A DNA stretch of 52,729 bases from Terriglobia bacterium (GCA_020073705.1 JAIQES010000029.1:1-52729); one strand, 5' to 3'. Numbered from the stretch's first letter, positions 1 through 7,802 are shown. Numbers and translations: made by a program. Notes: generated from the letters alone by a model not told the origin.

Positions 1-84
1 GGTTGCCAACAGTAGGAAGATGATCGCCACGATGGAAGCGCTGGTGATGGACACCAGCGCTCCCGTGAGGATAAGTCCGCTCAC
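1..84 (-). CDS. partial small membrane protein (cut by window edge)
   Basis: Twenty-eight codons are visible, starting at a GTG whose last two bases lie in the TGA stop of the preceding ORF (GTGA, 4-nt overlap). The visible part is almost entirely hydrophobic (begins MSGLILTGALVSITS), so it is probably a membrane helix. The gene runs off the window, so no family can be assigned. It is included because the start/stop overlap continues the pattern of the whole cassette upstream of it and suggests translational coupling. Only the N-terminus is seen. Confidence 0.4.
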   Translation of the reverse strand, partial: MSGLILTGALVSITSASIVAIIFLLLAT

Positions 85-317
85 GCGTCGTTCTCCGGTG
101 GCGTGATGCCCAGGTCTTGACACCACTCCTTGAGACTTTTCCGCTCGAAGTAGCCCGCGACGATGGCGCGGAAGGTTTTTTCGTCGACCTGCTCGGCAAC
201 TCTGTAGTGGATGAAGTGCGCCGTGATGGCGTCGTTGATGGATTGAATCACGGCGGCGCTGGCCTTCTCGATGGCCGATGGTTCGTTTCTGCTCGGTGTG
301 CAGGGGTTCGCGGTCAT
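81..317 (-). CDS. small hypothetical protein of integrase cassette (78 aa)
   Basis: I do not recognise a family. The protein is 78 aa, mildly acidic overall and predicted mostly helical, with no signal peptide or membrane segment. The ATG start is preceded by a strong ribosome site (AGGAGG followed by CTAGGAA). It overlaps the upstream ORF's stop by 4 nt (ATGA), and its own stop overlaps the next start. The tight chain of overlaps with a tyrosine recombinase at the head argues that it is an expressed gene of an integrated element. Function is unknown. Confidence 0.55.
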   Translation of the reverse strand: MTANPCTPSRNEPSAIEKASAAVIQSINDAITAHFIHYRVAEQVDEKTFRAIVAGYFERKSLKEWCQDLGITPPENDA

Positions 318-553
318 TTCCTAGCCTCCTTTGGTCGTGGCGATTGTGATTTCGGCCTCATCTTTTTCCTTTCGAGTTGACTGCGCTGTTTGGACACCGC
401 CATGTGCAGGCGGTGAAGCTCGTCGAGCACGGCGGTTAGGTCGAGGTGTTCTTGCTTGGTGAGTCTGCGGTTCTTTCTCCAGTCCTCGTCTACGGTGTCG
501 ATGGCGAGTACGCGGAGTCTCATGATGCTGCTGTCGATGCTTTCGGGGTTCAT
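314..553 (-). CDS. small basic-tailed hypothetical protein (79 aa)
   Basis: The chosen ATG at 553 has a perfect AGGAGG about six bases upstream and overlaps the upstream stop by 4 nt (ATGA). A longer reading of the same frame, to 718, would run back through the Cys-rich ORF and is unlikely. The 79-aa product has a helical, charged middle (about residues 15-55) and a strongly basic, Lys/Arg/Pro-rich C-terminal tail (about 60-79) that could bind nucleic acid. No family was recognised. Its place in the coupled integrase cassette is the main support. Confidence 0.55.
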   Translation of the reverse strand: MNPESIDSSIMRLRVLAIDTVDEDWRKNRRLTKQEHLDLTAVLDELHRLHMAVSKQRSQLERKKMRPKSQSPRPKEARK

Positions 554-744
554 TTCTGTTCCTCCTTTTGTCTGCGTCGATGGCAGGGGCACATGCAGCG
601 TGCTCTTAGATCGGAATGGCCGAGTGGCCGGGTTCCGATGTGCGCCGTCCCTGGGCAGAACTTGTGCATGCGGTCCGGCTTCGTCCAGAGTTCGGTCTGG
701 CAGAAGGTGAGGATGCACTCGATCTGTCTTTCTTCGGTGTCCAT
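550..744 (-). CDS. small Cys-rich protein (64 aa) downstream of integrase
   Basis: The ATG start shares its A with the integrase TGA stop (TGATG), and the stop overlaps the next ATG (ATGA), so it is probably translated by coupling. The 64-aa product contains cysteines near residues 10, 15 and 30 and a C-terminal CMCPCH cluster followed by a basic tail, which suggests a small zinc-binding, nucleic-acid-interacting protein. This is inference from spacing; no named family was recognised. The longer frame starting at 771 would sit inside the integrase gene. Confidence 0.5.
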   Translation of the reverse strand: MDTEERQIECILTFCQTELWTKPDRMHKFCPGTAHIGTRPLGHSDLRARCMCPCHRRRQKEEQK

Positions 745-1547
745 CACTGCACCGGGCCTTTCGGCTTCCACAGCTGATCGAGCACTTGCTTAATCATCTG
801 TGGGTCGCGGTGTTCGAGATATTGCGCGGTGGACGCTAGGCTGCGGTGTCCGAGCATGTGCTCTACGACGCGCAGGTCCTTCGACACTTCGTAGAGGGAG
901 ACTGCGAGCGTTCTTCGCAGGTCGTGAATCCATAGTCCGGGGTTGACGCCTGATTTCTTTTTGAGCGTGTTCCACGCGCTACAGAATCCCTTCTTTGATA
1001 TGGTCTTGCCCCTGACGATGGCGTACAGCGGTTTCTCCGGTTCGTCGGCGGGGATGGCTTCGATGGTTGCCGTGAGTTCGTCGGTGAGTGGGAGCCTTGC
1101 GAGCGTTCCGGTTTTCTGCTGGTAGAGGTTGAGGGTTTTGTTTTCGCGGTCGTAGTGGATGGGCGCGGCTCGCAGGCAGTCCGACGCTCTGAGTCCGGCG
1201 TGAGCGGCGAGCAGGAGCAACACGCGCATCCATGGGGAAGCGTGTTCCAGTACTCGGGTGAGTTCGTCGGGCGTGGCGATGATTGTCCGCGGGCCGGGCT
1301 TGCGGAGATGCGGGAGTTTGATGTCGCCGCGCTTCAGGAAGCGGAGAAGTTGGCGAAGCGTGGCAGCGTAGTTGTAGGCGGTCATCGGCTTGGTGCGGTT
1401 CTTCCAGTCGAGCACGATGGCTCCGGCGTGGGTCTCGTTGAGTTGGATTGGGCGCAGCGGGCCTGCGATCTTTTCGAGTGCGCGGGCTACGATGCGCTGC
1501 TGCTGTCGTGGTGCGGCCTCGGACCAAGCGTTGCAGAGGTCCTTCAC
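744..1547 (-). CDS. tyrosine recombinase (phage-type integrase), core and catalytic part
   Basis: This is site-specific recombinase activity for integration or excision of a mobile element. All catalytic residues are visible, counting from the GTG at 1547: Arg120 (GLRASD), Lys145, His208 and Arg211 (HDLRRT), His234 (LGHRSL) and the nucleophile Tyr243 (AQYLEH). Residues 1-75 look like a SAM-like core-binding domain. Length is 267 aa, shorter than the usual 350-400 aa, because the N-terminal arm-binding domain is in a separate overlapping ORF. The GTG start overlaps that ORF's TGA by 4 nt. A -1 slip at an A7 run upstream would fuse the two into one normal integrase. Four small coupled ORFs follow. 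Confidence 0.9.
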   Translation of the reverse strand: MKDLCNAWSEAAPRQQQRIVARALEKIAGPLRPIQLNETHAGAIVLDWKNRTKPMTAYNYAATLRQLLRFLKRGDIKLPHLRKPGPRTIIATPDELTRVLEHASPWMRVLLLLAAHAGLRASDCLRAAPIHYDRENKTLNLYQQKTGTLARLPLTDELTATIEAIPADEPEKPLYAIVRGKTISKKGFCSAWNTLKKKSGVNPGLWIHDLRRTLAVSLYEVSKDLRVVEHMLGHRSLASTAQYLEHRDPQMIKQVLDQLWKPKGPVQ

Positions 1548-1702
1548 TGTTGGGCCGAGGCGGGGGCTTTTTTTCGGTCGCGCCTCTTGAGTTGCGCGGT
1601 CTGGTAGGCGCGGGCTTCGGCGGCGGTTTTGAAGGCGCGGCGGTGGCGCTTGCCGTGCTCGTCTCGCCAGTCGGCATAGAACTTGCCGTATTTCTTCTCC
1701 AT
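1544..1702 (-). CDS. integrase N-terminal arm-binding (AP2-like) domain, separate ORF
   Basis: The ORF encodes about 52 aa from ATG 1702 (MEKKYGKFYADWRDE, then a basic stretch and TAAEARAYQ), typical of the AP2-like arm-type DNA-binding domain that begins many tyrosine integrases. The frame extends further up to a TTG at 1780, but the extra residues do not look like this domain. It ends in TGA inside the GTG start of the catalytic ORF. Seven A residues (1568-1574, read on the minus strand) lie in frame as CGA AAA AAA, a classic -1 slippery arrangement. The ORF could be a natural split gene, a programmed frameshift or a homopolymer indel. Confidence 0.65.
   Translation of the reverse strand: MEKKYGKFYADWRDEHGKRHRRAFKTAAEARAYQTAQLKRRDRKKAPASAQQ
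1568..1574 (-). other. A7 slippery run at the integrase frame break
   Basis: On the coding strand the run reads CG A AAA AAA GCC with the arm-binding frame, which fits the X XXY YYZ form for -1 slippage. After a one-base backward shift the frame stays open through to the catalytic ORF with no stop in between. It sits about 22 bases before the TGA that ends the first ORF. A downstream stimulatory structure was not established. Confidence 0.5.
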
Positions 1703-1780
1703 TTGGACACCGATGGACACCGGACGCTTGATTGGGCCGTGGATGTTGGGGTTTGTCGTTCTTCCGAATCTTGCGATCAA

Positions 1781-2118
1781 ACTGGAATCGTCCCGGTTTG
1801 CTATGCGCCGGATTTTTCAGGTTTGGGCAGACCTCCGGCTGGAGGCGTGGCGCGCCGTGACGTTGCGATGACCATAACGGCTCCGGAGATGATCACGACC
1901 GTGGCGTTCAGCATCTGCTGCGTCAGACGTAACTTGAATGGATGCCGGCCGAGCAGAACAGCCTCGACGATACGCAGCAGCAGCCATTTTGGCCGGGAGG
2001 ATGGGGGGTGTTTTGAAGTTGTGCATTAGGACAATTTACGCGGAACATGAATTGACGGAAGAATTCGCGCAGAGGATAGTCTCTGCGAGCAGTGCCAGAA
2101 GCGTGAGGAGGGAGACCT
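1781..2118. other. gene-poor stretch between integrase and PilZ gene
   Basis: No convincing full gene is seen here. A very short plus-strand ORF (1942-2016, 24 codons, MPAEQNSLDDTQQQPFWPGG then WGVF) has protein-like composition but no ribosome site. It might be the tail of a gene interrupted by the integrated element. An attachment site would be expected near the integrase head, but no repeat partner or tRNA was visible in the window to define it. Confidence 0.35.
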
Positions 2119-2646
2119 ATGCGCATTGCTCGGAATCCGAAAATCATGAACCGATCCGAATCCGGCCCCGGCGAGTCCGTGGCGATCAGAGGTCTGTCAG
2201 CACAGTCGGCGTTCACCGTCGTGGACGAGCCATCGTGGGCGACACGGGCCAAGCCCGAAGGGATTGCGCGCGTTCCAACGCATGCGGTGCGGCCAGTCGA
2301 GGAGCGGCGCGCCTATACGCGCGCAAGACTCAGCCTGCCATTGCGCTTGAAGCGCATTGCCGGGCAGCGTAAGCACAAAGACCAGCCCCTGCGGACGGCC
2401 AATATCAGTTCGAGCGGGGCCCTTTTTCTCTACCCGCAGCGGATTGAGCCGGGAACTCCTGTCGAAATCGAGGTTTTGCTTGTGGACCGGCCGCTCGGCC
2501 GGGGCACCGTGCGGATGATGACCGAGGCACATGTCGTGCGTGCGGAACCATCATCGCGGCACGGTTGGCATGCACTGGCCGTCACATTCGATGACATCAC
2601 ATTCCAGAGGGACGAACACCTGCCTTCGCGTTTTGAGAGGTTCTAG
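2119..2646 (+). CDS. PilZ-domain protein (probable c-di-GMP receptor)
   Basis: Predicted to bind cyclic di-GMP and pass the signal to a partner. The 175-aa product has a disordered first 60 residues, then the PilZ signature: Arg64-x3-Arg68 in ERRAYTRARL and, about 30 residues later, Asn95-x-Ser97-x2-Gly100 (NISSSG). The beta-barrel part runs to about residue 170. The ATG has a good ribosome site (GGAGGGAGACCT). It stands alone between the integrase element and a HAD phosphatase, so its partner cannot be read from context. The family is confident; the process it controls (motility, exopolysaccharide or other) is unknown. Confidence 0.8.
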   Translation: MRIARNPKIMNRSESGPGESVAIRGLSAQSAFTVVDEPSWATRAKPEGIARVPTHAVRPVEERRAYTRARLSLPLRLKRIAGQRKHKDQPLRTANISSSGALFLYPQRIEPGTPVEIEVLLVDRPLGRGTVRMMTEAHVVRAEPSSRHGWHALAVTFDDITFQRDEHLPSRFERF

Positions 2647-2878
2647 TACTCCCTGCTGCCAGCGCCCCAAGTGGGGGTGAAGCGTTCCGGTTCTTGCGGC
2701 CGCCAGATTTCCAGTAGTTTCCCCATGCTTTTTCAGCCAGCGATCCATAGTGTGCGTGCGCAGATTCTTTGCAGCTTTCGCTGTGTTTGGCTGGGCCATG
2801 TGATTCTGTGCTACTTTGACTTTGGCAGAGCTGAAAGGCCGAAGAGAGATATCTCACTCCGTCCAGGACGATAGAAGA

Positions 2879-3535
2879 ATGAGAATGGCGGCGAGCGGAA
2901 GAAACACCATAGAGTGCGTGTTGTTTGACTGGGACGGGACGTTGCTCGATTCGTTCAGTGCCGACGCGCAGGCCTATATCCACATGTTCCGCGCGCTGGG
3001 GATGAACTGGAGCATTGCGGAATTGAAGCAACATTACTCGCCGGACTGGCGCCGCGTGTACCGCGCGGCGCGCCTGCCGCGTGCGAAATGGGATGAGGCC
3101 GACCGCTTATGGATGCAGTTCTACAGGAGGCATCAGCCGGAACTCCAACCGGGAGCGCGGCAGGTGCTGCGCTTGTTGGAGCGGCGCTTCACACTGGCGC
3201 TGGTTTCGAGCGGAAGCCGCGCGCGCGTGCGGCGGCAACTGCTTGAATACGATGTAGCGGCGATGTTTCGTGCAAAGGTATGCAGCGAGGATGCTCCCCG
3301 GAGGAAACCGCATCCCGCGCCGCTGAGGATGGCGCTCGGCCGGCTGCGGATAGCGCCGAGGGTATGCGTGTATGTCGGCGATGCCCCGGAGGACATCGAG
3401 ATGGCGCATCGCGCGGGCGTGCGCGCCATCGGCGTGCTTGGCGGGTCTCCAGTGCCGGAACGGCTTCGCGCCGCATCGCCCGATGCCATGATCGAAACTA
3501 TTCGCGAGCTACCCAATCTCCTTAGAGAATTCTAG
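2879..3535 (+). CDS. HAD-superfamily hydrolase, phosphoglycolate phosphatase-like
   Basis: A cytoplasmic phosphatase of HAD subfamily I. Counting from ATG 2879, motif I is FDWDGTLLD with the nucleophile Asp17 and acid Asp19; motif II is the Ser of SSGS; motif III is the Lys of RRKPHP; motif IV is GDAPEDIEMA. Between motifs I and II lies a helical cap typical of Gph/PGMB-type enzymes. Length is 218 aa, normal for the group. Other in-frame starts exist at 2816 and 2885; the ribosome site is weak. The substrate cannot be read from sequence: phosphoglycolate, pyrophosphate or a sugar phosphate are all possible. Confidence 0.85.
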   Translation: MRMAASGRNTIECVLFDWDGTLLDSFSADAQAYIHMFRALGMNWSIAELKQHYSPDWRRVYRAARLPRAKWDEADRLWMQFYRRHQPELQPGARQVLRLLERRFTLALVSSGSRARVRRQLLEYDVAAMFRAKVCSEDAPRRKPHPAPLRMALGRLRIAPRVCVYVGDAPEDIEMAHRAGVRAIGVLGGSPVPERLRAASPDAMIETIRELPNLLREF

Positions 3536-3618
3536 GAGATGCCTCACAAACGATTCTTGTGTATCGCGGCCCTGGCAGAGTCAGCCTCGCCTCGCCGAGT
3601 CTCAGGTCTCCACAGGTC

Positions 3619-3632
3619 GGACCTGAAGGTCC
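3619..3632. repeat. short palindrome, REP-like (GGACCTgaAGGTCC)
   Basis: A perfect 6+2+6 inverted repeat in the 108-base gap between the convergent HAD and LolA-like genes. Its form (two short arms around a CTnnAG centre) resembles the other palindromes in this window at 4682, 4731 and 29426. It may act as a terminator hairpin or be one copy of a dispersed intergenic repeat. Confidence 0.45.
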
Positions 3633-3643
3633 AACCCACAAAC

Positions 3644-4495
3644 CTACTTGCTGTCGGCGGGCCTCGGAGCCGGGACCGCCGGGAGAGCGCTTGCGAGCGG
3701 CGTGTAGTCGGTCCACCGGATGATAATGCGAATCGGCACCGTAGTGTTGCCTTCCGGTATGGTGTCGTCAGATCGAGAATAGGCGGGGAACCACTGGTTC
3801 TTGCCCACTTGCTGCCGGTACGTTTCAAAGACCGTAAACGGCAGCAAAGAGGACTTGACGTCGCCCAGCTCGGAGACCCATTTGCCGATGGTCTTCACGA
3901 TGACCAGGTCCTGCTCGTCCACCCACACTACGCCGGAGAAGTAAGCATGCGTGCGGTCCAGTGAACGCGGCTTTACCGCAAAAATGTAGACGTTCAGTTC
4001 GTCCAGCGGTTGCTTCCCTTGGAAACTGATGTCGTATTTCGAAAGCTGCGACGTGGTCAGCGGGAATAGGGGAGTTGAAGCGACGAGATCAGAATCTCCC
4101 CGTTCCACTTGCAAATAATGAAGCGTGGATTCGGTTCGGCGGATGGTTTTCTCATAACGCCTGCCATCCGGGCCCACGATCTGCTGCGTGATGATTTCAA
4201 GCTGTCCGGCGGGCTTGTTGTCGGGACCGATCTCTTCAAGACGCACGCTTTTCTGGAAACCATAACCCATGATCGCGCGAAACATCTCATCCTCCTTCGC
4301 TGCGAAGCGCTGGATGATCTCTTCAGGGGGGATGGGCGGCGGTTCGGGCTTATTGGCCGGTAAAGGCACAGAGAGCTTCGAGCTGGCCGGCGGCCTCATC
4401 GGGCCGGACTCCTGAGCAGGTACCGAGCCGATCCCAGCCGTGAGAAGCACGGCGAGCGCGCAGAAGCCGGCCGGAGTGATTAAGCGACGATTCAT
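3644..4495 (-). CDS. exported LolA-like (outer-membrane lipoprotein-sorting-like) protein
   Basis: The 283-aa product begins with a signal peptide (about residues 1-27, cleavage near VPAQ), a Pro-rich linker to about residue 60, then a mixed beta domain. The strands around FSGVVWVDEQDLVIVK and the late VPIRIIIRWTDY resemble LolA/LppX-fold proteins common in Acidobacteria. No catalytic motif is seen. It stands alone, convergent with the HAD gene and divergent from the acylphosphatase gene. Periplasmic location is likely; a role in carrying lipid or lipoprotein is inference from fold resemblance only. Confidence 0.6.
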   Translation of the reverse strand: MNRRLITPAGFCALAVLLTAGIGSVPAQESGPMRPPASSKLSVPLPANKPEPPPIPPEEIIQRFAAKEDEMFRAIMGYGFQKSVRLEEIGPDNKPAGQLEIITQQIVGPDGRRYEKTIRRTESTLHYLQVERGDSDLVASTPLFPLTTSQLSKYDISFQGKQPLDELNVYIFAVKPRSLDRTHAYFSGVVWVDEQDLVIVKTIGKWVSELGDVKSSLLPFTVFETYRQQVGKNQWFPAYSRSDDTIPEGNTTVPIRIIIRWTDYTPLASALPAVPAPRPADSK

Positions 4496-4681
4496 CTTGT
4501 TCGCGTCAATTCGTTGGATGCATTTTGTGCGTGTTTTGTGGCATACGTGTCTGCAAATCGAGCGCGCTACAGCCTAGACTCGACAGTGTATCGCAGAGTG
4601 AACTCCCTGAATGCGGGACCGGCGTCCCTCTGAATGACACCTTTTGGTGCACCCTATCACGTCCAACCACCGGTTTTGGTG

Positions 4682-4701
4682 GCACAGACTTCAGTCTGTG
4701 C
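4682..4701. repeat. REP-like palindrome copy 1 (GCACAGACTTCAGTCTGTGC)
   Basis: A perfect 9+2+9 inverted repeat. A second copy 30 bases away (4731-4750) has the same arms and a different centre. With their flanking bases (TGG before the first, CCA after the second) the two copies also form a larger inverted pair, the arrangement expected of a REP/BIME-type element. Confidence 0.7.
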
Positions 4702-4730
4702 TCTTTTGATCTTGCGTCACTCAGTGCGCT

Positions 4731-4750
4731 GCACAGACTAAAGTCTGTGC
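4731..4750. repeat. REP-like palindrome copy 2 (GCACAGACTAAAGTCTGTGC)
   Basis: A perfect 9+2+9 inverted repeat with the same arms as the copy at 4682-4701 and an AA centre instead of TC. The pair is oriented head to head, so transcription through it could fold into either two small hairpins or one long one. Confidence 0.7.
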
Positions 4751-4852
4751 CACTGGCTGGATCCCGGAATCGCAGTTTCCGCACCGCGGGCCGTGAAACC
4801 TCTGCTACAATCGCGCGGCTGCGAAAACAATATCGCAGCATGGTATGCTTCC

Positions 4853-5140
4853 GTGGAGACTCTGGCCAAGCGATTTTACGTGTCCGGCGCCGTGCAAGGT
4901 GTAGGGTTCCGTTTTTTCGCCGAGCGTGAAGCAGCACGGCTAGGCGTCGCCGGATACGTGAAAAACATGTTCGATGGACGCGTCGAAGTGTATGCCATCG
5001 GCAATGCGGCCCAACTCGACGCGCTGAAAAGCGAGCTGTGGCGCGGACCGCGCATGGCCGGGGTGGAAAAAGTCGCCGAAAGCGATGCGGCAATCCTGCC
5101 CGAGCATTCAAAAGGTTTTACAATCGAGCGGGACTATTGA
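4853..5140 (+). CDS. acyP: acylphosphatase
   Basis: Hydrolyses acyl phosphates such as acetyl phosphate or 1,3-bisphosphoglycerate in the cytoplasm. The hallmark loop GAVQGVGFR gives the catalytic Arg20, and YVKN gives the catalytic Asn38. From the GTG at 4853 the length is 95 aa, exactly typical; the frame stays open upstream to 4793, but the extra residues do not belong to the fold. It is followed after 22 bases by apt in the same direction, so the two are probably cotranscribed. Confidence 0.9.
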   Translation: METLAKRFYVSGAVQGVGFRFFAEREAARLGVAGYVKNMFDGRVEVYAIGNAAQLDALKSELWRGPRMAGVEKVAESDAAILPEHSKGFTIERDY

Positions 5141-5162
5141 ATTTAAGACCGGAGCAAAAGGA

Positions 5163-5684
5163 ATGAACCGCTTAAAGACATTGATTCGAGAAATCCCAGA
5201 TTATCCAAAACCGGGAATCCTGTTCTATGACCTGACGACGCTGTTGCAGAATCCTGCCGGATTTCACAAACTTGTGGACAGACTCTGCGAACACTACGCG
5301 GGGAAAGCAGTCGATGCGGTTGTTGGTATCGAGGCGCGCGGGTTTATTTTTGCTCCGGCGCTGGCATACCGGCTGGGCGCAGGATTCGTCCCCGTTCGCA
5401 AGCCCAAGAAACTGCCTTGGAAGACGGCTTCGGTTACCTACCAACTCGAGTATGGGACGGACACACTCGAAATTCACCAGGACGCCATAAAACCCGGCCA
5501 GCGCGTCTTGATCAACGATGACTTGCTCGCCACAGGAGGGACCGCTGCCGCGACCGCTGAACTCGTGCGCAAGCTGGGCGGCGAAGTGATCGGAGCGTCT
5601 TTTGCGGTGGAACTCACGTTCCTCAACGGCCGCAAGAAGCTGCCGGGAATCGATGTCACCTCCATGATTCAGTACGACAAGTAA
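5163..5684 (+). CDS. apt: adenine phosphoribosyltransferase
   Basis: Purine salvage: adenine plus PRPP gives AMP and pyrophosphate. The 173-aa product has the type I phosphoribosyltransferase PRPP loop [12 protein letters not shown] and the N-terminal [18 protein letters not shown] stretch specific to Apt. The ATG at 5163 has a ribosome site (GGAGCAAAAGGA); the frame's earlier start at 5085 overlaps the acylphosphatase gene and is rejected. Located directly downstream of acyP. Confidence 0.95.
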   Translation: MNRLKTLIREIPDYPKPGILFYDLTTLLQNPAGFHKLVDRLCEHYAGKAVDAVVGIEARGFIFAPALAYRLGAGFVPVRKPKKLPWKTASVTYQLEYGTDTLEIHQDAIKPGQRVLINDDLLATGGTAAATAELVRKLGGEVIGASFAVELTFLNGRKKLPGIDVTSMIQYDK

Positions 5685-5738
5685 TCGCACAGAATTACGG
5701 CAGAATCGCCGGAGAAGCTGTTGCCGGGTTCCCCCGGC

Positions 5739-6506
5739 TTATTCTTTGTGTGGAGGAGGCATTGATTGTGACGCCGTTTCAGCGCGCTGGCGGACGGCCT
5801 CGAACAGGACGATGCCGGCGGCGACCGACACATTCAACGCGCGCACGGGGCCGGTCGTCGGGATCGAAACCAGAAAGTCGCAGCGCTCGCGGACCAGTGC
5901 GTGCAATCCCTTGCCCTCGCCACCCAGTACAATTCCAACCGGGACTTTGAAATCCGCTTCGGTGTGGCGTTTTTCGGCGCGCTCGTCGAGGCCCACCAGC
6001 CAGTAGCCCGCCTCTTTCATTTCCTCCATCGCACGGGAGAGATTGGTGACGCGCGCGACCGGCAGGTGTGCCAGGGCCCCGGCTGATGCGCGCGCCACGG
6101 TTTCGGTAAGTCCGGCGGCGCGACGCTCAGGGATAACGACGCCTTGCGCACCGGCGGCAAGCGACGTCCGCACAATGGCGCCGAGATTCTGCGGGTCTTC
6201 GACGCCGTCCAGAAGAACCAGAAGGCCGGGAGCGCCATGCGGATCGCGCGGCTTCAGCAGATCCTCAAGACTAGCCGATGGCGACGCCGCGACGAACGCG
6301 ACGACGCCCTGGTGCTCGCGCGTGCCGGCCGTGCGATCGAGCTGAATGCGCTCCTCAAAGCGCACCGGAATACCCTGCTGCCGCGCCAGACGCACCAACT
6401 CTTCGATGCGGTTGCCGTGGCTGCCTCGCGCGACGATCAGGGAATCAAGCGGCCGATTGGCTTCGAGCGCTTCGCGTACGGAGTGGATGCCGGTGAGACG
6501 GTTCAT
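5739..6506 (-). CDS. rlmB: 23S rRNA (guanosine-2'-O-)-methyltransferase, RlmB/TrmH family
   Basis: SAM-dependent SPOUT methyltransferase acting on rRNA (Gm2251 in the E. coli enzyme). The 255-aa product starts HSVREALEAN, has the RNA-binding L30e-like N-domain (about 1-80) and the three SpoU motifs: LDGVEDPQNLGAIVRT, VLGGEGKGL and the knot motif RALNVSVAAGI. ATG 6506 is chosen because the N-terminus then aligns with the family; the frame stays open to 6686 with non-family sequence. It follows ispF at about 110 bases in the same direction. Confidence 0.9.
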   Translation of the reverse strand: MNRLTGIHSVREALEANRPLDSLIVARGSHGNRIEELVRLARQQGIPVRFEERIQLDRTAGTREHQGVVAFVAASPSASLEDLLKPRDPHGAPGLLVLLDGVEDPQNLGAIVRTSLAAGAQGVVIPERRAAGLTETVARASAGALAHLPVARVTNLSRAMEEMKEAGYWLVGLDERAEKRHTEADFKVPVGIVLGGEGKGLHALVRERCDFLVSIPTTGPVRALNVSVAAGIVLFEAVRQRAETASQSMPPPHKE

Positions 6507-6615
6507 AAACTGGAGGGTCTCCTGTTCAGTCGAGCGCGGCGCAGAACTTAAGAATGTGAGCGCGAACAGTCTTGACCGGCGCAAGTCCCTTAATCTCCGC
6601 CGCGCGGCCGAGCAG

Positions 6616-7089
6616 TCAGCCTTCGAGCGTGACGATCGCCTGTGCGGCGATAGCTTCCCCGCGGCCAATGGCGTCAACGCCTTCATTGGTCTTGGCTTTC
6701 AGATTGATGGCCGAAGCGGAAATTCCTAATGACTGCGCCAGGGCCTCGCGCATTGCGGGGAAATGCGGACCCAGCTTCGGTTTTTCCAGGATGACAACCG
6801 CATCAATATGCGCGATGCGGAGTCGCCGTTCGGCGAGCAACTCGCGGACGCGCTCGAGAAATCGCAGGCTCGATACATCCCTCCACTTCGGATCGGTGTC
6901 CGGAAAATGCGCGCCGATGTCGCCGAGCCCCGCAGCGCCGAGCAGCGCGTCGCAGATGGCATGAGCCAGCGCGTCGCCGTCGGAGTAGCCCACGGGCCCC
7001 TTGTGGAACGGAACTTCGATGCCGCCGAGGATGAACTTGCGGTTTTCGGTGAGGCGGTGAAGGTCATAGCCGATGCCGGCGCGGGTCAT
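6616..7089 (-). CDS. ispF: 2-C-methyl-D-erythritol 2,4-cyclodiphosphate synthase
   Basis: Fifth step of the MEP isoprenoid pathway: CDP-ME-2-phosphate to ME-cyclodiphosphate and CMP. The 157-aa product has the metal-binding GYDLHRL near the N-terminus, SDGDALAHAICDALLGA, and the C-terminal KAKTNEGVDAIGRGEAIAA motif. The ATG overlaps the ispD stop by 4 nt, so the two are coupled. Length and motifs are complete. Confidence 0.96.
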   Translation of the reverse strand: MTRAGIGYDLHRLTENRKFILGGIEVPFHKGPVGYSDGDALAHAICDALLGAAGLGDIGAHFPDTDPKWRDVSSLRFLERVRELLAERRLRIAHIDAVVILEKPKLGPHFPAMREALAQSLGISASAINLKAKTNEGVDAIGRGEAIAAQAIVTLEG

Positions 7090-7802
7090 CTCGCGGCGCG
7101 TTCCTGGCGCAGGTAGAACTCGGCGAGCTGCATGTCACCGGGGCGAGTGATCTTCAGGTTGCGTTCGGATCCCACCACGACATGGACATCGCGTCCTATT
7201 CGCTCGACCAGTCCGGCTTCGTCCGAGGCTGACACGCCATCCTGGCGCGCGCGGGCAAACGCTTCGAGCAGCAACGCGGCGCGGAAGACCTGCGGAGTCT
7301 GCGCGAGGACGATGCGCTCGCGAGGTATCGTCGCTGTGATGAGCGCCACGTCGGCGGGCAAGCTCGCGCGCTTCACTTCCTTCACGGTGTCCATCGCCGG
7401 GATGCCCAAAATGGCCGCGTCGCAGGAGAGCGCCTCCGCGATCACGCGCTCGATCTGGTCGCGCGTGACCAAGGGCCGTACCGCATCATGGACAAGGATC
7501 AGGTCCGCATTGTCAGGGACCTCCGCCAGGGCGTTAGCGACCGAATCCTGGCGCGTGTCACCGCCGCGGACAACGCGAACCGGGCGGCCTAGATTTTCTC
7601 GCGCGATGAGGGCGGCTACAGAGTCTACTTCGTCCGCCCGCGTAGCAACGATGAAGTCGGTAATTGCGGGACAGGCCGCAAGGCGCCGCAGCGTGAAGAT
7701 GAGGACGGGCACCCCGTCGAGTTCCAGAAACTGCTTCGGTGTCTCCGCACCCATTCGGGTGCCGAGTCCGGCAGCGGGCAGGATTGCGGTTACACGGTTC
7801 AT
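7086..7802 (-). CDS. ispD: 2-C-methyl-D-erythritol 4-phosphate cytidylyltransferase
   Basis: Third step of the MEP pathway: MEP plus CTP to CDP-ME. The nucleotide-binding ILPAAGLGTRMG lies at the N-terminus, followed by PKQFLELDG, VHDAVRP and SASDEAGLVE. About 238 aa, normal. Two adjacent ATGs exist (7805 and 7802); the second is better spaced from GAGG. It lies downstream of the PIN/TRAM gene and overlaps ispF by 4 nt, an ispDF arrangement. Confidence 0.96.
   Translation of the reverse strand: MNRVTAILPAAGLGTRMGAETPKQFLELDGVPVLIFTLRRLAACPAITDFIVATRADEVDSVAALIARENLGRPVRVVRGGDTRQDSVANALAEVPDNADLILVHDAVRPLVTRDQIERVIAEALSCDAAILGIPAMDTVKEVKRASLPADVALITATIPRERIVLAQTPQVFRAALLLEAFARARQDGVSASDEAGLVERIGRDVHVVVGSERNLKITRPGDMQLAEFYLRQERAAR

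Larger units (their letters stand above)
4496..4852. other. intergenic stretch carrying paired palindromic repeats
   Basis: Between the divergent LolA-like and acylphosphatase genes. It contains two 20-base palindromes (listed separately) and a possible -10 element TACAAT just before the acylphosphatase gene (about 4804), without a clear -35. No coding sequence is supported. Confidence 0.5.

Noticed and set aside
2551-2799. Minus-strand ORF of 82 aa after the PilZ gene
   Set aside because: It overlaps the 3' end of the PilZ gene by nearly 100 bases, has no ribosome site and no recognisable domain.
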